A stretch of DNA of 24,201 nt from NCBI GenBank assembly GCA_964596775.1, contig CAZQVN010000055.1, forward strand, positions 1 through 24,201, given 5' to 3'. The notes beneath the pieces are model-generated. The model searched no databases. It had not been told where the DNA came from and worked only from the letters and a program-made list of their open reading frames with translations. Positions 1 to 10,800 of the stretch are shown here, in pieces. This DNA is from CAZQVN01 sp964596775. Lineage in GTDB: Bacteria > Eisenbacteria > RBG-16-71-46 > JABDJR01 > JAWXBZ01. The translations under genes were made by a program, and so were the position numbers. Positions within the stretch are counted from its first letter, which is position 1. Each line of letters starts with the position of its first letter.

Positions 1-38
1 CGGCGGAACGTGCCGCGGACGGGCGGACGGCTTCCGCA

Positions 39-72
39 CCGGGCCAAGCCGAGCACAAAAGCGCCGGCTCAG
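39..72 (-). repeat. Dispersed intergenic repeat, copy 1
   Basis: This 34-bp segment matches the reverse complement of 21046-21081 in an intergenic region 21 kb away. The outer blocks are identical: 17 bases at one end (ccgggccaagccgagca) and 11 bases at the other (cgccggctcag). Only the A-rich centre differs in sequence and length. Each copy can fold into an AGCCG.GC/GC.CGGCT stem with one bulged base around the A/T-rich loop. It lies just beyond the terminator of the OmpA-domain gene. The match is seen directly; calling it a genome-wide dispersed element is inference from two copies. Confidence 0.6.
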
Positions 73-73
73 G

Positions 74-110
74 AAAGAAAAAAACGCCCCCGGCTTGCGC
101 CGGAGGCGTT
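74..110 (-). terminator. Intrinsic terminator of the PorV-OmpA gene
   Basis: On the minus strand a 12-bp stem (AACGCCTCCGGC pairing with GCCGGGGGCGTT, with one T-G wobble) encloses a GCAA tetraloop and is followed at once by a run of seven T. It starts 43 bp after the TAA stop of the PorV-OmpA gene. This is a textbook Rho-independent terminator and marks the end of the surface-protein transcription unit. Confidence 0.93.
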
Positions 111-152
111 CTGGTCGGAATCGAGACTGTGGGGAAACAGTCTTTCGAGAAC

Positions 153-1769
153 TTACCTCTTGACCACCACGAACTCGATGCGGCGATTGCGCGCCCGACC
201 GAGATCGGTGTCGTTGGTGTCGATCGGCTTGCCCTCACCGAATCCCCGGGTCGTGAGACGGTCCGCGGCGATACCGCGCTTGGTGATGTAGTTCTTCACC
301 GCGACGGCGCGCTTCTCGGACAGCGACTGGTTCGAAGCATCCGAACCGATGTTGTCCGTGTGACCCTGGACTTCAACGGTGATACCCGGGTGCTCCTTCA
401 TGATGCGGACCACTTCTTCAAGGACGGGGATCGGATCCGCGCCGGAAATTTCGGCGGTGCCGAACTTGAAGTTGATGTGGGCCAGCGGGAAATTGATCGG
501 AGCGTCATCAGGACATCCGTCGGTGTCCTCGAAGCCGTTGAAGGTCTCGGCGGCGTTCGGGCACTTGTCGTCCTTGTCGAGGATGCCGTCCTTGTCGTTG
601 TCCAGATCCGGGCAGCCGTCCGAGTCCTCGAAACCGTCGAGGTCCTCGTTCTGGCCCGGGCACTGATCCTGGACGTCCGGAATGCCGTCACCGTCGTTGT
701 CGAGGTCCGGGCACCCGTCGGTGTCCTGGTAGCCGTCGAAGTCCTCGGCCTGATCAGGGCACTTGTCCACGTCGTCGGGAATGCCGTCACGATCGCGGTC
801 GGCAATGCCGTGTCCGCGATGAGCCACGGCATCGTCACCGAACTTCAGCATGACGCCGAGCCGATGGTTGTTGCCGAGGAAATTCTCCGGCTCCACGACA
901 TAGGCGTAGTCGAAGTTGAACCAGTTGAGACCGATTCCGAGACCGCCCGAGAAACGGGTCTGGTCGAGGCCGGCACGAACGGCAGCGTTTACGTCGTCGT
1001 TCAGCCAGAACATGTACTCGGCACCGCCGCGGAACTTGAAGTCATCCTCGTTCCGGACCTTGTCGAGATCCATGGCCAGGGTGAAACCGTCGGCCGGGAA
1101 CAGCGTGGCACCGAAACGGAGCTGCGAAGGCACTTCGTTCGCCTGCTCGTCGTCCCCGACGACCGAATAGATGTCCTGGGCCACGGCGGCGAAATTCACG
1201 TAACGATTGAGACGGAACGAGGCGCCAATGTCGAGGCCCCAGCCCGTCACGTTGTCGTTGTCGACGCCGGCGGCCGCGCCGACGTCCTGGTTGATCATCT
1301 TGCCGCTGACGCCGAAGGAGAAGTCTTCCCACCCCTTGGCCAGCGAAAGCTGAACGGCGTTTTCCTTGAAATCGAACTCACCGGTGGGGTTGCCGCTGGC
1401 ATCCCGACCCGTCAGTTCGCTCGTTCCGGCGTTGATCCAGTTCAAGGCGATCGATCCGCCTTCGGCACCGTAAGCCACGCCCACATGATTGTGATTGCGG
1501 TCAAAGTCCAGACCGCCGGTGTACATGCCAGCAAGCTGCCATCCGCGCATCCACGCGAGCCCGGCAGGATTCCAGTAGCCGGCGTTCACGTCGGTGGCTG
1601 ATGCCGTCCCCGCTTTGCCCATTCCAAGATACCGGGGCCCGACACCAGCGCGCAGGAAGGCCGCGGCGTCGTTGCTCTGGTTCTGGGCCTCGGAGGCGGC
1701 AAGCGGCAACAAGCAGGCCGTCACGACACCGACGACAGCGAGGACCGCTCCTCTCTTCCGACCAAACAT
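153..1769 (-). CDS. PorV-like outer-membrane barrel fused to TSP3 repeats and an OmpA C-terminal domain
   Basis: The predicted protein has 538 residues. Residues 1-29 form a signal peptide (basic start, hydrophobic core, SEAQ end). Residues about 34-310 resemble the PorV/PorQ family: AAFLRAGVGPRYLGMG, then an N-A-GYWNPAGLAWM segment, then alternating strands typical of a FadL-like barrel. Residues 324-421 are three thrombospondin type 3 repeats. Residues about 428-538 are an OmpA-like domain with FGTAEISG, GHTDNIGSDASNQSLSEKRA and an NRRIEF end, including the Asp and Arg that bind diaminopimelate in peptidoglycan. The ATG at 1769 is chosen because AAGGAGGT precedes it at ideal spacing and the signal peptide starts there; an upstream in-frame ATG lacks this. 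PorV in type IX secretion shuttles cargo with C-terminal sorting tails, and the gene just upstream encodes such a cargo-like protein. The domain calls are firm; the role as dedicated partner is inferred. Confidence 0.9.
   Translation of the reverse strand: MFGRKRGAVLAVVGVVTACLLPLAASEAQNQSNDAAAFLRAGVGPRYLGMGKAGTASATDVNAGYWNPAGLAWMRGWQLAGMYTGGLDFDRNHNHVGVAYGAEGGSIALNWINAGTSELTGRDASGNPTGEFDFKENAVQLSLAKGWEDFSFGVSGKMINQDVGAAAGVDNDNVTGWGLDIGASFRLNRYVNFAAVAQDIYSVVGDDEQANEVPSQLRFGATLFPADGFTLAMDLDKVRNEDDFKFRGGAEYMFWLNDDVNAAVRAGLDQTRFSGGLGIGLNWFNFDYAYVVEPENFLGNNHRLGVMLKFGDDAVAHRGHGIADRDRDGIPDDVDKCPDQAEDFDGYQDTDGCPDLDNDGDGIPDVQDQCPGQNEDLDGFEDSDGCPDLDNDKDGILDKDDKCPNAAETFNGFEDTDGCPDDAPINFPLAHINFKFGTAEISGADPIPVLEEVVRIMKEHPGITVEVQGHTDNIGSDASNQSLSEKRAVAVKNYITKRGIAADRLTTRGFGEGKPIDTNDTDLGRARNRRIEFVVVKR
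507..800 (-). repeat. Three tandem thrombospondin type 3 repeats in the PorV-OmpA protein
   Basis: This DNA encodes residues 324-421, with three units of about 33 residues. Each has a D-x-D-x-DGI-D-x-D-x-CP calcium loop followed by an acidic stretch ending in TDGCPD or SDGCPD. Cysteines recur in step (CPD/GCPD, CPG/GCPD, CPN/GCPD), as in family members where they form disulfides. In OmpA-family proteins such repeats make a stiff calcium-dependent linker between barrel and wall-binding domain. The repeated codons also create a long meaningless open frame on the plus strand. Confidence 0.92.
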
Positions 1770-1836
1770 CAGTTTACCTCCTTGAAACAGTTTCCCCACT
1801 TCCACTCGCTTCCCAAGTTTGTCTGTTGTCATTGTT

Positions 1837-1842
1837 TTTATA
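1837..1842 (-). promoter_or_regulatory. Possible -10 element ahead of the PorV-OmpA gene
   Basis: On the minus strand this reads TATAAA, five of six matches to the sigma-70 -10 box, 68 bp before the ATG. No -35 box is seen at the proper spacing, because that place is occupied by the intergenic stem-loop. An internal promoter that boosts the downstream gene is possible, but support is weak. Confidence 0.25.
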
Positions 1843-1850
1843 TGGAACCC

Positions 1851-1878
1851 GGTGGAGGAGCCTCGCGGCTCCTCCACC
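1851..1878 (-). promoter_or_regulatory. Perfect 12-bp intergenic stem-loop between the giant gene and the PorV-OmpA gene
   Basis: GGTGGAGGAGCC and GGCTCCTCCACC pair perfectly around a GNRA-type GCGA tetraloop on the minus strand. The stem lies 10 bp past the TAG stop of the giant gene. No T-run follows, so it is not a standard intrinsic terminator. Likely roles are a processing or 3'-end-stabilising hairpin that allows different mRNA levels for the two genes, or a partial terminator with read-through. The structure is certain; the role is inferred. Confidence 0.8.
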
Positions 1879-1888
1879 GAAAGTTCAC

Positions 1889-4800
1889 CTAGTCGCGCCA
1901 GATGGCGACCTTGATGGTCTGCGCTTCGGTACGGCGACCGTCCTTGGCTTCGATACGCGCCAGGTAGGCACCGTTGGCGAGAGGCGTGCCGTCCTCGGCA
2001 TCGCCGCCCCACTTGATGGACTGGCGGCCGACGCCGAGCTGTCCGGCGTTGATGGTCCGCACCTTCTCACCGTTGAAGTCGTAGATCGTGATCGTCACGC
2101 TGGCTTCCCGATCGTTGATGAACGACATGGTCACGTCCGTCTCCCGCGGATTGAACGGGTTCGGGTACGCCTTCATGTCGGTCAGCGTCAGGCGGGACCC
2201 GCCGACGTACAGGCGGCAACTCTTGTCGAACTTGTTGCCGAGCTTGTCGGAGCCCCGGAGGCGGATCGTGTACTGACCCACCAGGAGCTGGTCCGCCGGG
2301 ATGGTGAAGGAGATCCCGCCCTCGGTCACTTCGAGGTTCGTGATCGTCACAGCACCGTCCTTGTCGCCTTCAGCCACCGGGCCACTGACTGCAACCGTCA
2401 CCGTGGAAACTTTGACGCCGGAACCGGTCTCGTCGAAGTTCGCGGTGAACGTGTAGTCCGTGGTCGGTTCGATCGGTGTCACCTGGCTTCCGTCGCAGGA
2501 CACGCCGGCGGAAGTCACGTTGATCTCCGGAGCCGTCTTGTCGACGATGAAACGCTGCTCCACGAAACGCGACCCGGCGTTGCAGACGTTGTCCTGGATG
2601 CTGGAGGCATACTGGACAAGCCGCTTCGTCGAGAAGTCGATCCACCAGCCGTAGTCACTGTCTCCGCCCGTATGGCAACCCATCGCGCAGATTTCATCCA
2701 GGTACTCGTTGAGCTGGTTGATCGGGGCCGTCTCGTACCGCTTGCTGTAGATGACGACCTCGAGGACGTCGCCGTCCTTGATCTGTCCGCCGCCCAGGAT
2801 GTACAGGGGCACGGTCAGGGTGTCGCCGTTCAGGCTCGTGGTGACGTTGGGCCACACTTCATCGGCGGTTCCGGTGTGCAGCAACGTCCGTTCCTCGATC
2901 GTGTCGATCGAAGTCTGGTTGTCGTGATCCGGATTGTTCACCCGCCACAGGTCGTACTTGAAGCTGTTGTCGTCGTCGAACTGGATCGGAATGTAATTCT
3001 CGTAGAACCAGCTGTCGTACAGGAGGCCGTAGCGGGCGATCTTGCAATCGTCCTCGATGTTGGTCCACCAGTACGCGCTGTACTCGTCGTCGTCGATCCG
3101 GTCTTCACGGAACAGCACTCCGGAGCCGGTATCGATGAGCTTCACCGTGATGGCGTTGGCATCGGTACCGACGTACGCGGGCGTGTTGTTCTGACGCGGG
3201 TCACCGACGAAAGCGCCGTTCATCACGACCGTCGGCGCCGTCTTGTCGACGGTGAACACCCAGGGCTGGTCGACACCGAAGTACTGGACGCGACCTGCGT
3301 CGCTGAACCAGACCTCGAGTTCGTGCTGACCTTCCTTGAGACCCAGAGCGTTGTCGCAGGGCCAGGCGAACTTGATCTGGTACTGACGACCGTCCGGATC
3401 CATCTGGTCGACGTCCATCCACGAGCCGCTCCAACGGAGCCAGTTCTGTCCGTTGCGAACCGCCGCAACCTCGACCTTGTCCACGAAGATGCGGATGTCG
3501 TTCGTGTTGATCGGCGTGCCGTAGATGTTCGTCAGCGTCATCGAGAAGATCGGATCCTGGTCCGTATAGCCGCGGCTGTACGGATAGGCGTCGACCTGGA
3601 CCGGCGAGAAACGATCCGTGGCGATGAGGCTGAACACGGAGGTGTTCTCGTCGAGCTGCGTGGCGTCGAAACGGAACTTCACCACGTTGGCCAGCGTGTC
3701 GACTTCGATCTGCTGAATCGCGTTTCCGATCGCCCAGCCGGTGGTGGTGCTTCCCGACCAGTAACGGACCGAAATCTGCGACTCGTTCTTGATGGCCGGA
3801 TCCTTGTCGTTGTAACGGATCCACCCAGTCGCCATCCATCCCTGTCCGAGGTCGTTGTAAGCCGCATTCCACCCGCTGTTCATGAAGCGGACGGAGTACG
3901 TCGGACCGAAGGACGAGATGTACAGGTCCTGGGCTGCCGGGGTCACCGGACGGGCCACGCGTTCAAGGAGCATACCGGAGTTGCTGGCGACACCGCCCGG
4001 CGGGACTTCGACTGCGAAGTTGTCCGTCGGATAGTTGTCAACCGCGCGCCGGCCATTGCCGTCGATACCCGCCACACCGTTCGAGCCGGCATTCGGCGTG
4101 ACGCGATGGATCCACCACGTCTTCCACTTCATGTCGGTACGGGGCGTGAGGGCCGTTTCATTGGCCCGCTTCAGGTGCGCGGAGGCGAACAGGCCAACGC
4201 GGGCACCCAGAGTCGGGTTGACACTGGTGAAGTTGCCGGTGTTGCCGAGGATGTCGCCCGTCCAGACGGTTCCGTCATCGATCCGACGGCTCATCAGGGG
4301 GAGGGACTCGTCGACAGCACCGCTGCCGTCCTCGGCGACCATGACCACGAAGGGCGACACGCGCGCATCCGTCGTCTGGACCGTGAACAGGCCGTTGCTC
4401 GAGAAGTTGACGCTCTGGGTCGAGAGACCGGAGATCAGGTTCGGACCGGAGTTGAACTCCAGCCAGGCCTGACCCGACGCCGTGCTCCGCTTCACCATCT
4501 GGAGAATCGGAGTGTTGGCCAGGTCGTAGAGCCCGCTGAAATCGCCGGGTTCGTGATTCTGGGTTTCAAGACCCTTGCCGGCTTCGCGACCGTAGTAAGC
4601 CGTCTCCGTCTGGCTGGCCGGTTCCGTTTCCGGAGTTCCGTCCGCCAGGGGAGTGATGGTCGACGAGCCAACCGCAACGGACCGGAAATCCATGACCGTG
4701 CCGTCCGCGAACTCGCTGATTCTCATGTTGCTGAACCAGAGAGACTGCGGGAGCAGACCGGCTTCCCTCGAGGAGTTGGTTTCATCCGTCTTCGTGGCGG

Positions 4801-7800
4801 AACCGATGTTCACCCAGTCGGAGGGGCTGCCCGAAGACGGCACCGTCCGGTACTGGAAGAACACGGTGTTGGCCAGTTTCTCACCGAACGTCAGGCCGTA
4901 GATCCGGCTGTTCGTTCCCTTCGTCACCTCGGAGAGGAGATCCGGGTTGAACGCCGACACCTGAGCGAGCGGCTTCGCCGGATTCGTGACGTTACCCGTC
5001 ACGTTCTGGCTGGTGCCGAAGTTGCGCACGTCGTCCTGACCCTTGGCGTAGATCACGTAATTGCCGTCGGGCAGTCCGGTCGTGTTCCAGTTGATGAAGT
5101 ACTGGTCCCGTCCGGCGTCGTAGCCGGCGGTGCCCAGAGTCTGCGGATAAGTGCCGCTGCCGCCGGGACCCGAGGACAGGAAGAACTGCACCTCGTGGAG
5201 CCGGGTGTGCCACGGACTCTCCTGCGGAATCTGGGGCTCGTTGTCCGAACCGGTGACGAACAGCTTCACGAGTTCGCCGGCCGAGATGTCGGGCAGGATC
5301 CCGTTGTTCACGGGCTGCACCGTCAGGTCGGAACGGTTCGGGAACTGGACGTTGGTGATTTCGACGACCGGGGGCGTGTTGTCGACCACGGTCTTCGTGG
5401 CCCACACGAACTTCGTCGTGTTGCCGGCCACGTCGGTCGCGTACACGCGCCAGTCATAGAGACCGTCGCCCTGGAGGTTACGGAGATTGATGGCCGCTGC
5501 GAACGTGGGCTGCACCGGTCCCGTGCCGGAGCCGTTGTCCTTCAGCTCCTGCGACGTGATGGTCGTCCAGTTGTCTTCGCGGTCTGCCGTCTCCGACTTC
5601 TTGTACTGGAACATGATCGCGTTGTTCGAGAACGTCGTGTAATCCACGTCGTTATCCGTGTTGCGCACGATCAGGTCGTAAATCCGGGCTCCGGACTCTG
5701 AAGTGATCTGAGCCTTGAGCTGAGCGTTCGTCACAGGACTGACGGCCGTGAACACCGGACCGGTCCGGTCGATGATCAGGACGATGGTCGGCGGGGCGGC
5801 ATCACGATTGTTGTAGCAATCTTCAGCCACCGCCGCGAACCAGTACTCGCCTTCCGCCAGCGGACTGGAATCCCAGTTCGTCAGACGCCAGGTCTCAGCA
5901 CCGACCGGTGCAACGTCGCCGTCTGCGAGAGTCCAGGTGCCCGTCGAGAAGGCCGGTGCCGTGGCACCCGTCTTCGGCGTGTACCAGAACTGGACGCTTT
6001 CGACGTCCCGATGACCGTTGAGGATCGTGCCCTGGAGGTATTCCAGACCGCGAACCCGCGTGCCGTTCGGGAATTCGACCGGGTTGGTGTTACCCACGTT
6101 GCGACGGAGCTCGGTGATGTGAGCCCGCGGTGCATTCGTGTCGACAACGTGCATTCTCATCGAGTAGCCGGCGTCATGGGCCGCCACGCGGCTGAGCGTG
6201 TTGCCGACGAGATCCGTGGCTTCCGCCACGATGTCGTAGGTTTCGCCGGGGATGAGGACCTGATCGCAGTCGGCGATCGCGTTCACATCCCAGTCGAACG
6301 AGTAGGGACGGTTGTTGTCGGGGTTCACGTCCGTGGCATCGAAGCCGGGACCGACCATCTGCCACGCCGAAGCGATGTTCAGGTCGGTGCTCAGCTTGTA
6401 CCAGTAGGACATGACCACGTCTTCATCATTGGTCGGCGTACGGACCAGGAAGGTGTAGCCGGCGGGGTTGTTGCGCTCCACCGTCGCTTCCTTCTCCACT
6501 CCCGAGGTAACCGGGTTCGCATCGACGTCGGCAATGGGCGCCGAGTTGTCGATGGTGACCAGGACCATCCGCGGAGCTTCCGCACCCGTCAGGATTTCCG
6601 TATTGCCCCAGGCATCGCGGCCGTAGGCACGAACGTCGTACTGACCGTCGGACCACATGCGGTTGCCCGCGCCGTTCAGCTGGTTGGTGTTCCACGAGAC
6701 AGACCAGATCGGACCCTGGTGGCTCTGCAGCTGCGTCACGCCCGGGGCGGAGATGATTCCACCGCCGCTTCCGTTCGTGCTGCTTCCGATAAGGAGCCAG
6801 TTGTCGGTTCCGCGACGCTTCGCCTCGAAGAAGACGGTCGGAACGAAGACATCAGAACCGCTCTGGCTGCCTCCGGAGATCATGGACGCGTCGCCGTACT
6901 GCGTTGCCGCAAGCAGGCTGACTTCTCCGGCCACCCAGGTGCCGCCCGCATCGCGAACGGTTTCCTCGTTCGTGACCGGCGGATAGGTGCGGCCATTGAT
7001 GTCCACGATTTCCGTGTCATCCGGCGGAGTGATGTCCTGCACCGAAACTGCGTCGCTGCGCTCACCGGTGCCGTAGTTTCCGGCGGAGTCGACGGCCACA
7101 GCGCGGACCGCGTACAGGGAGTCCGTGCTGCTGGATCCCTGGCCGGCCTGCGGGCCCGTCCGGGACAGGTTGTTCGGGGTCTTCCAGGTGATCTCCCAGA
7201 GACCGTTTTCGGGGTTGTAGGTGCCGAGACCGATCGTCGTCCAGCTCGGAGAGGAGCCGGTCAGGATCGGGCCGACCGTCTTGTCGTCATAGTAGTGCGG
7301 GCTGTAGTCGAACCGCACGCCGTGGATTCCGGACGATTCGCTGATCGTGCCGGGGAGATCCGGGTCGAACCCGTTCGGAGCGGTCAGCCCCTTGTTGGGC
7401 TCGCGGAGCAGGTCCACCGCGTAGTCGTCGATCACGAGCGCCGCCAGCGGCACATCGTCGCCACCGGCAACGAGCACCGTTTCGGACGGATTGCCGAGGC
7501 CGCCGCCGCCGCCGCCTTCGATCTCACGGTTGCCGGCGAAGATCTCTTCGACCGTCGGATCCGTGGCATCGATGCGCAGCGTGTGACCCGGGTAACCCGT
7601 GTTGGCGTTACCGGCGTAGTCCACTGCGAGGGCGCGGAACTGGTACTCCTTGTCCGGCAGCAGACTGATGCTGTTGGTGACGTTGGTCCCGACCTTGCTG
7701 AAGCCTCCGCCCATGGCCGACTTCAACGAGTAGATGCTGCCGAAGGTCAGGTACCAGTTTCCGTCGGAAGCCGGTCCGGCCGGGCCGTTGTTTCCGGCCG

Positions 7801-10800
7801 CGTCGCGGAAGCTGAACTTCCAGTTGCTGTTGCTGTCCCGATAGCTTTCCAGATCGTCGAGGTAGTCGTCCAGGTTGCTGAACCACGAGCCGAGTTCACT
7901 GGAATCGATGACGTGATTCTGGTCCGCGTCGAGTTCCGGGATGCTCGGCAGGCCGGGCACCCAGCGCGGGTGCTCGGGATCCGAGAAATCGTCATAGAAC
8001 TGCAGGTAGACGTGGTCGAGAACGTCGACCGATCCATCCTGCGGATCAGCGGCCTTGAAGGTCAGGTCGTCGGAGAGACGGAGCGACGTGTTGTCCACTT
8101 CGAACTCGCCGCCGCGCAGGACCTCGCGGGGCCAGAGGTCGTACTGAATGAGCGTGTGATCCGGCAGCGGTGCCGCGGACACGGGACCGACCTGCGTCAG
8201 CCACATGGCCGGCGCGCTGTTGTCCACGTGCACCTTGACCGTTCCGGTCACGACTTCGCTGTTGTCGAGCTTGCCGTTTCCGTTCGTATCGCCCTGGAGG
8301 TTGCCGTCGTGATCCATGGCGGCGGTACGCAGCCACACGGGACCGTCGGGCAGGCCGAGCGCCTTCGTGTCGAAATAGATGCCGAAGTAGCTCTGGGTGG
8401 CGTTGACCTGGAAGAGGGCGTTGGAAATTCCGCCGTCCAGCCAGTTCGTGCCGTCCAGGGAGTACTGCATGATCACCGTGGCCACGTCGCCGTTGAGGCC
8501 GCCGGAAGCCACACCGATCATGATCGCCTGATCGCTGATCGCCAGCGTCGGGTCGACCACGGACTTCATCAGGTACGCAAGACCGTTACCGACCGCCTGG
8601 GTGAGCGCGGCAAACGGAGCGGTCTGGTCGTTGATCAGGATGGTGATGTACTCGATCGTCGGATCGCTCGATCCCGGGGTCCCGAACGGATCGCTCAGGT
8701 TGCCGCTGAAGTTGCCGGCACGGTCACGAGCCACGCAGCGCAGCCGGACGTAGAAGTCGGCCTCGGCCAGGAACGACGTGTTCCAGTTGACCGAGAACGC
8801 TCCGTCGACCGGGAAGGCCGGCGTCTGGTTGCCGTTGAACGAGTCCACCGGGTCATTGTTGTTGCCCGGCGTGGCATCGATCGCCTTCCAGCCGCTTCCG
8901 GTGTTGTACTGGAAGGACACGTAGAGAACGTCCGTGTCCAGCCCGGTGGCCTGGATGTTGATCGTCGAGCCGTGCGGAAAGATGTCGCCGTTTGCCGGCG
9001 CCGAAACGACGCAGGCGGGGGCGGTGGCATCCACCGAGACTTCCACGAACACCGGGGGCGCCTGCAGATTGCTGTAGCCCACGTTGTAGCAGTCGTCGGT
9101 CGGAACCGCACGGATCTGGTAGACGAACGCGCTCTCGTCGGCTTCGTCAAAGATGCCGTCGAGGTCGTTGTCGATGTTGTCGGTCAGCGGGTTGAAGCCC
9201 CAGCCCGTAACACCGCCCCAGCCGTTGCTGGGATCGGAGTCCGTGAACCAGTCGATCCACACGCTGCGGGCGGCGTCCGGAGACACCTGGAACAGGACCG
9301 AAGGCACCGAGATGATGTTGATGTTCGTCGGTGTCGTGTCGGTGATGATCGCGAACACTTCGACTTCGCTGCCCGGCGCAACCTGCGGCCGGTCGATCGT
9401 CATGTTGGCAACGACCGGAGCTTCGCGATCGACGATGACGTCGATCTGGCCCTGGTTGTTCTCCGAGATGTTCGTGGCAACGTTGCCTTCGTGGTCGGTC
9501 ACGACGACCTTCACGTGGTTGATGTCGTTCTCGTGGAACAGGCTGTTGTCATCCAGGCGAGTCGAGCACCACCAATACGGCAGGGCCGGAATCCGGATGA
9601 AAGATCCGTCGTTGCGCGGGTCGTAGGTGTTGATGAAATCCGCGCCGACCAGGTCGATCTTGAACATGTAGCTGTAATCGATGCTGGAGACGGAGCCCTG
9701 ACGCGGGTCGAGATGGAGGTCGATGGTGTAGACACCGTCGCCGGCGACCACGTCATCGTGCGTTCCATCGTCGTACATCGCGTAGGTCCGCGTGGCCGGA
9801 GCCGTCTGGAAACCGGACACCGTGATGGTGACGTTTTCCACACGCGCCGGATCCAGCGTCGGGAAGTCGGACAGGTGAAGCTGCTTGTGCACGAGCTGCG
9901 GCGGATCGTCGACAATCGGCATCTTCTGGAAGACGCAGGTGTCGGCGCTGGCGCCGTCGAACGTGTGCGTGACGACCATGATGACCGAATGGAAGTCGTC
10001 GTCCTCGCCCAGACCGATTTCATCCGAGCGGAGGAAGAATTCAGCCCAGTCGCTGGACAGTTTCATCGTCCTCTGGCCGATGCCCGAGTTCTCGTAATCG
10101 AGACCCCGGCTCACGCAGAGGGCGTTACCCGGCCAGTTGTCGTCCGAGGTGTTGATTTCGTTGTCGTCGTCCACGTCGTCGATACCGTAGACCGTGAACT
10201 CGGGATCCTGAACATCCAGGACCCGGAGCGACCGACCTTCGGACACGATGTTCTCTTCGCAGAGATTATCGATGGAGAACGACGACGCGAGATCGATGTG
10301 CGTCGTGTTCGAGTTCATCGGAGTCGGTATGGTCCACTCGGTGGTGTACGGGAATTCCGTGTCGCACGCGATGGAGTTGAACGATCCGATGTTGTAGCTG
10401 ACGACAACCTCCTGTCCGGCCGGGATTGCCGAGCCGAACTCAAGGCGGTCACCGCTCCGCACCGTGTAGTGCAGGAACGTCTTTCCGGGGTAGGCATTGA
10501 ACTGGGCCGGAGCGATGTAGATACCGTCCACACCGCCGATCGTCACCACTTCATTGATCCCGTTGCCGGTGGCAGGAACCATGTCCTCCACGAGCGCACC
10601 TGAAATGTAGGGGAACGTCGTCGAGATGTTGCGGACGACCTCACCCTCGATTCTCGGGGCGTAGTAGAAGCAGACCTGTCCGTCGAGGGACGGGTCCGTC
10701 ACATCGGCGGAGATCACAACCACGTCGCCGGGCGCCACCGGGCCGGCCGGCAGGCCGGAACCGAGGAACGCAACGGTCGAGATCGTGGCCGTCTCCCGCA

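Noticed and set aside
507..800. CRISPR-like or minisatellite array
   Set aside because: The periodicity is of codons for three TSP3 protein repeats, with no identical DNA repeats or spacers.
129..1601. Plus-strand open frame opposite the PorV-OmpA gene
   Set aside because: It mirrors the TSP3 repeats and barrel codons; the sense reading has complete domains and a strong ribosome site.
1601..5701. Plus-strand open frame of 1366 codons opposite the giant gene
   Set aside because: It is low-complexity V, D, R and H-rich sequence, the expected result of reading GC-biased codons in antisense. It has no domain, signal or ribosome site.
6011..10603. Plus-strand open frame of 1530 codons opposite the giant gene
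   Set aside because: It has the same antisense composition artefact and no family motif.
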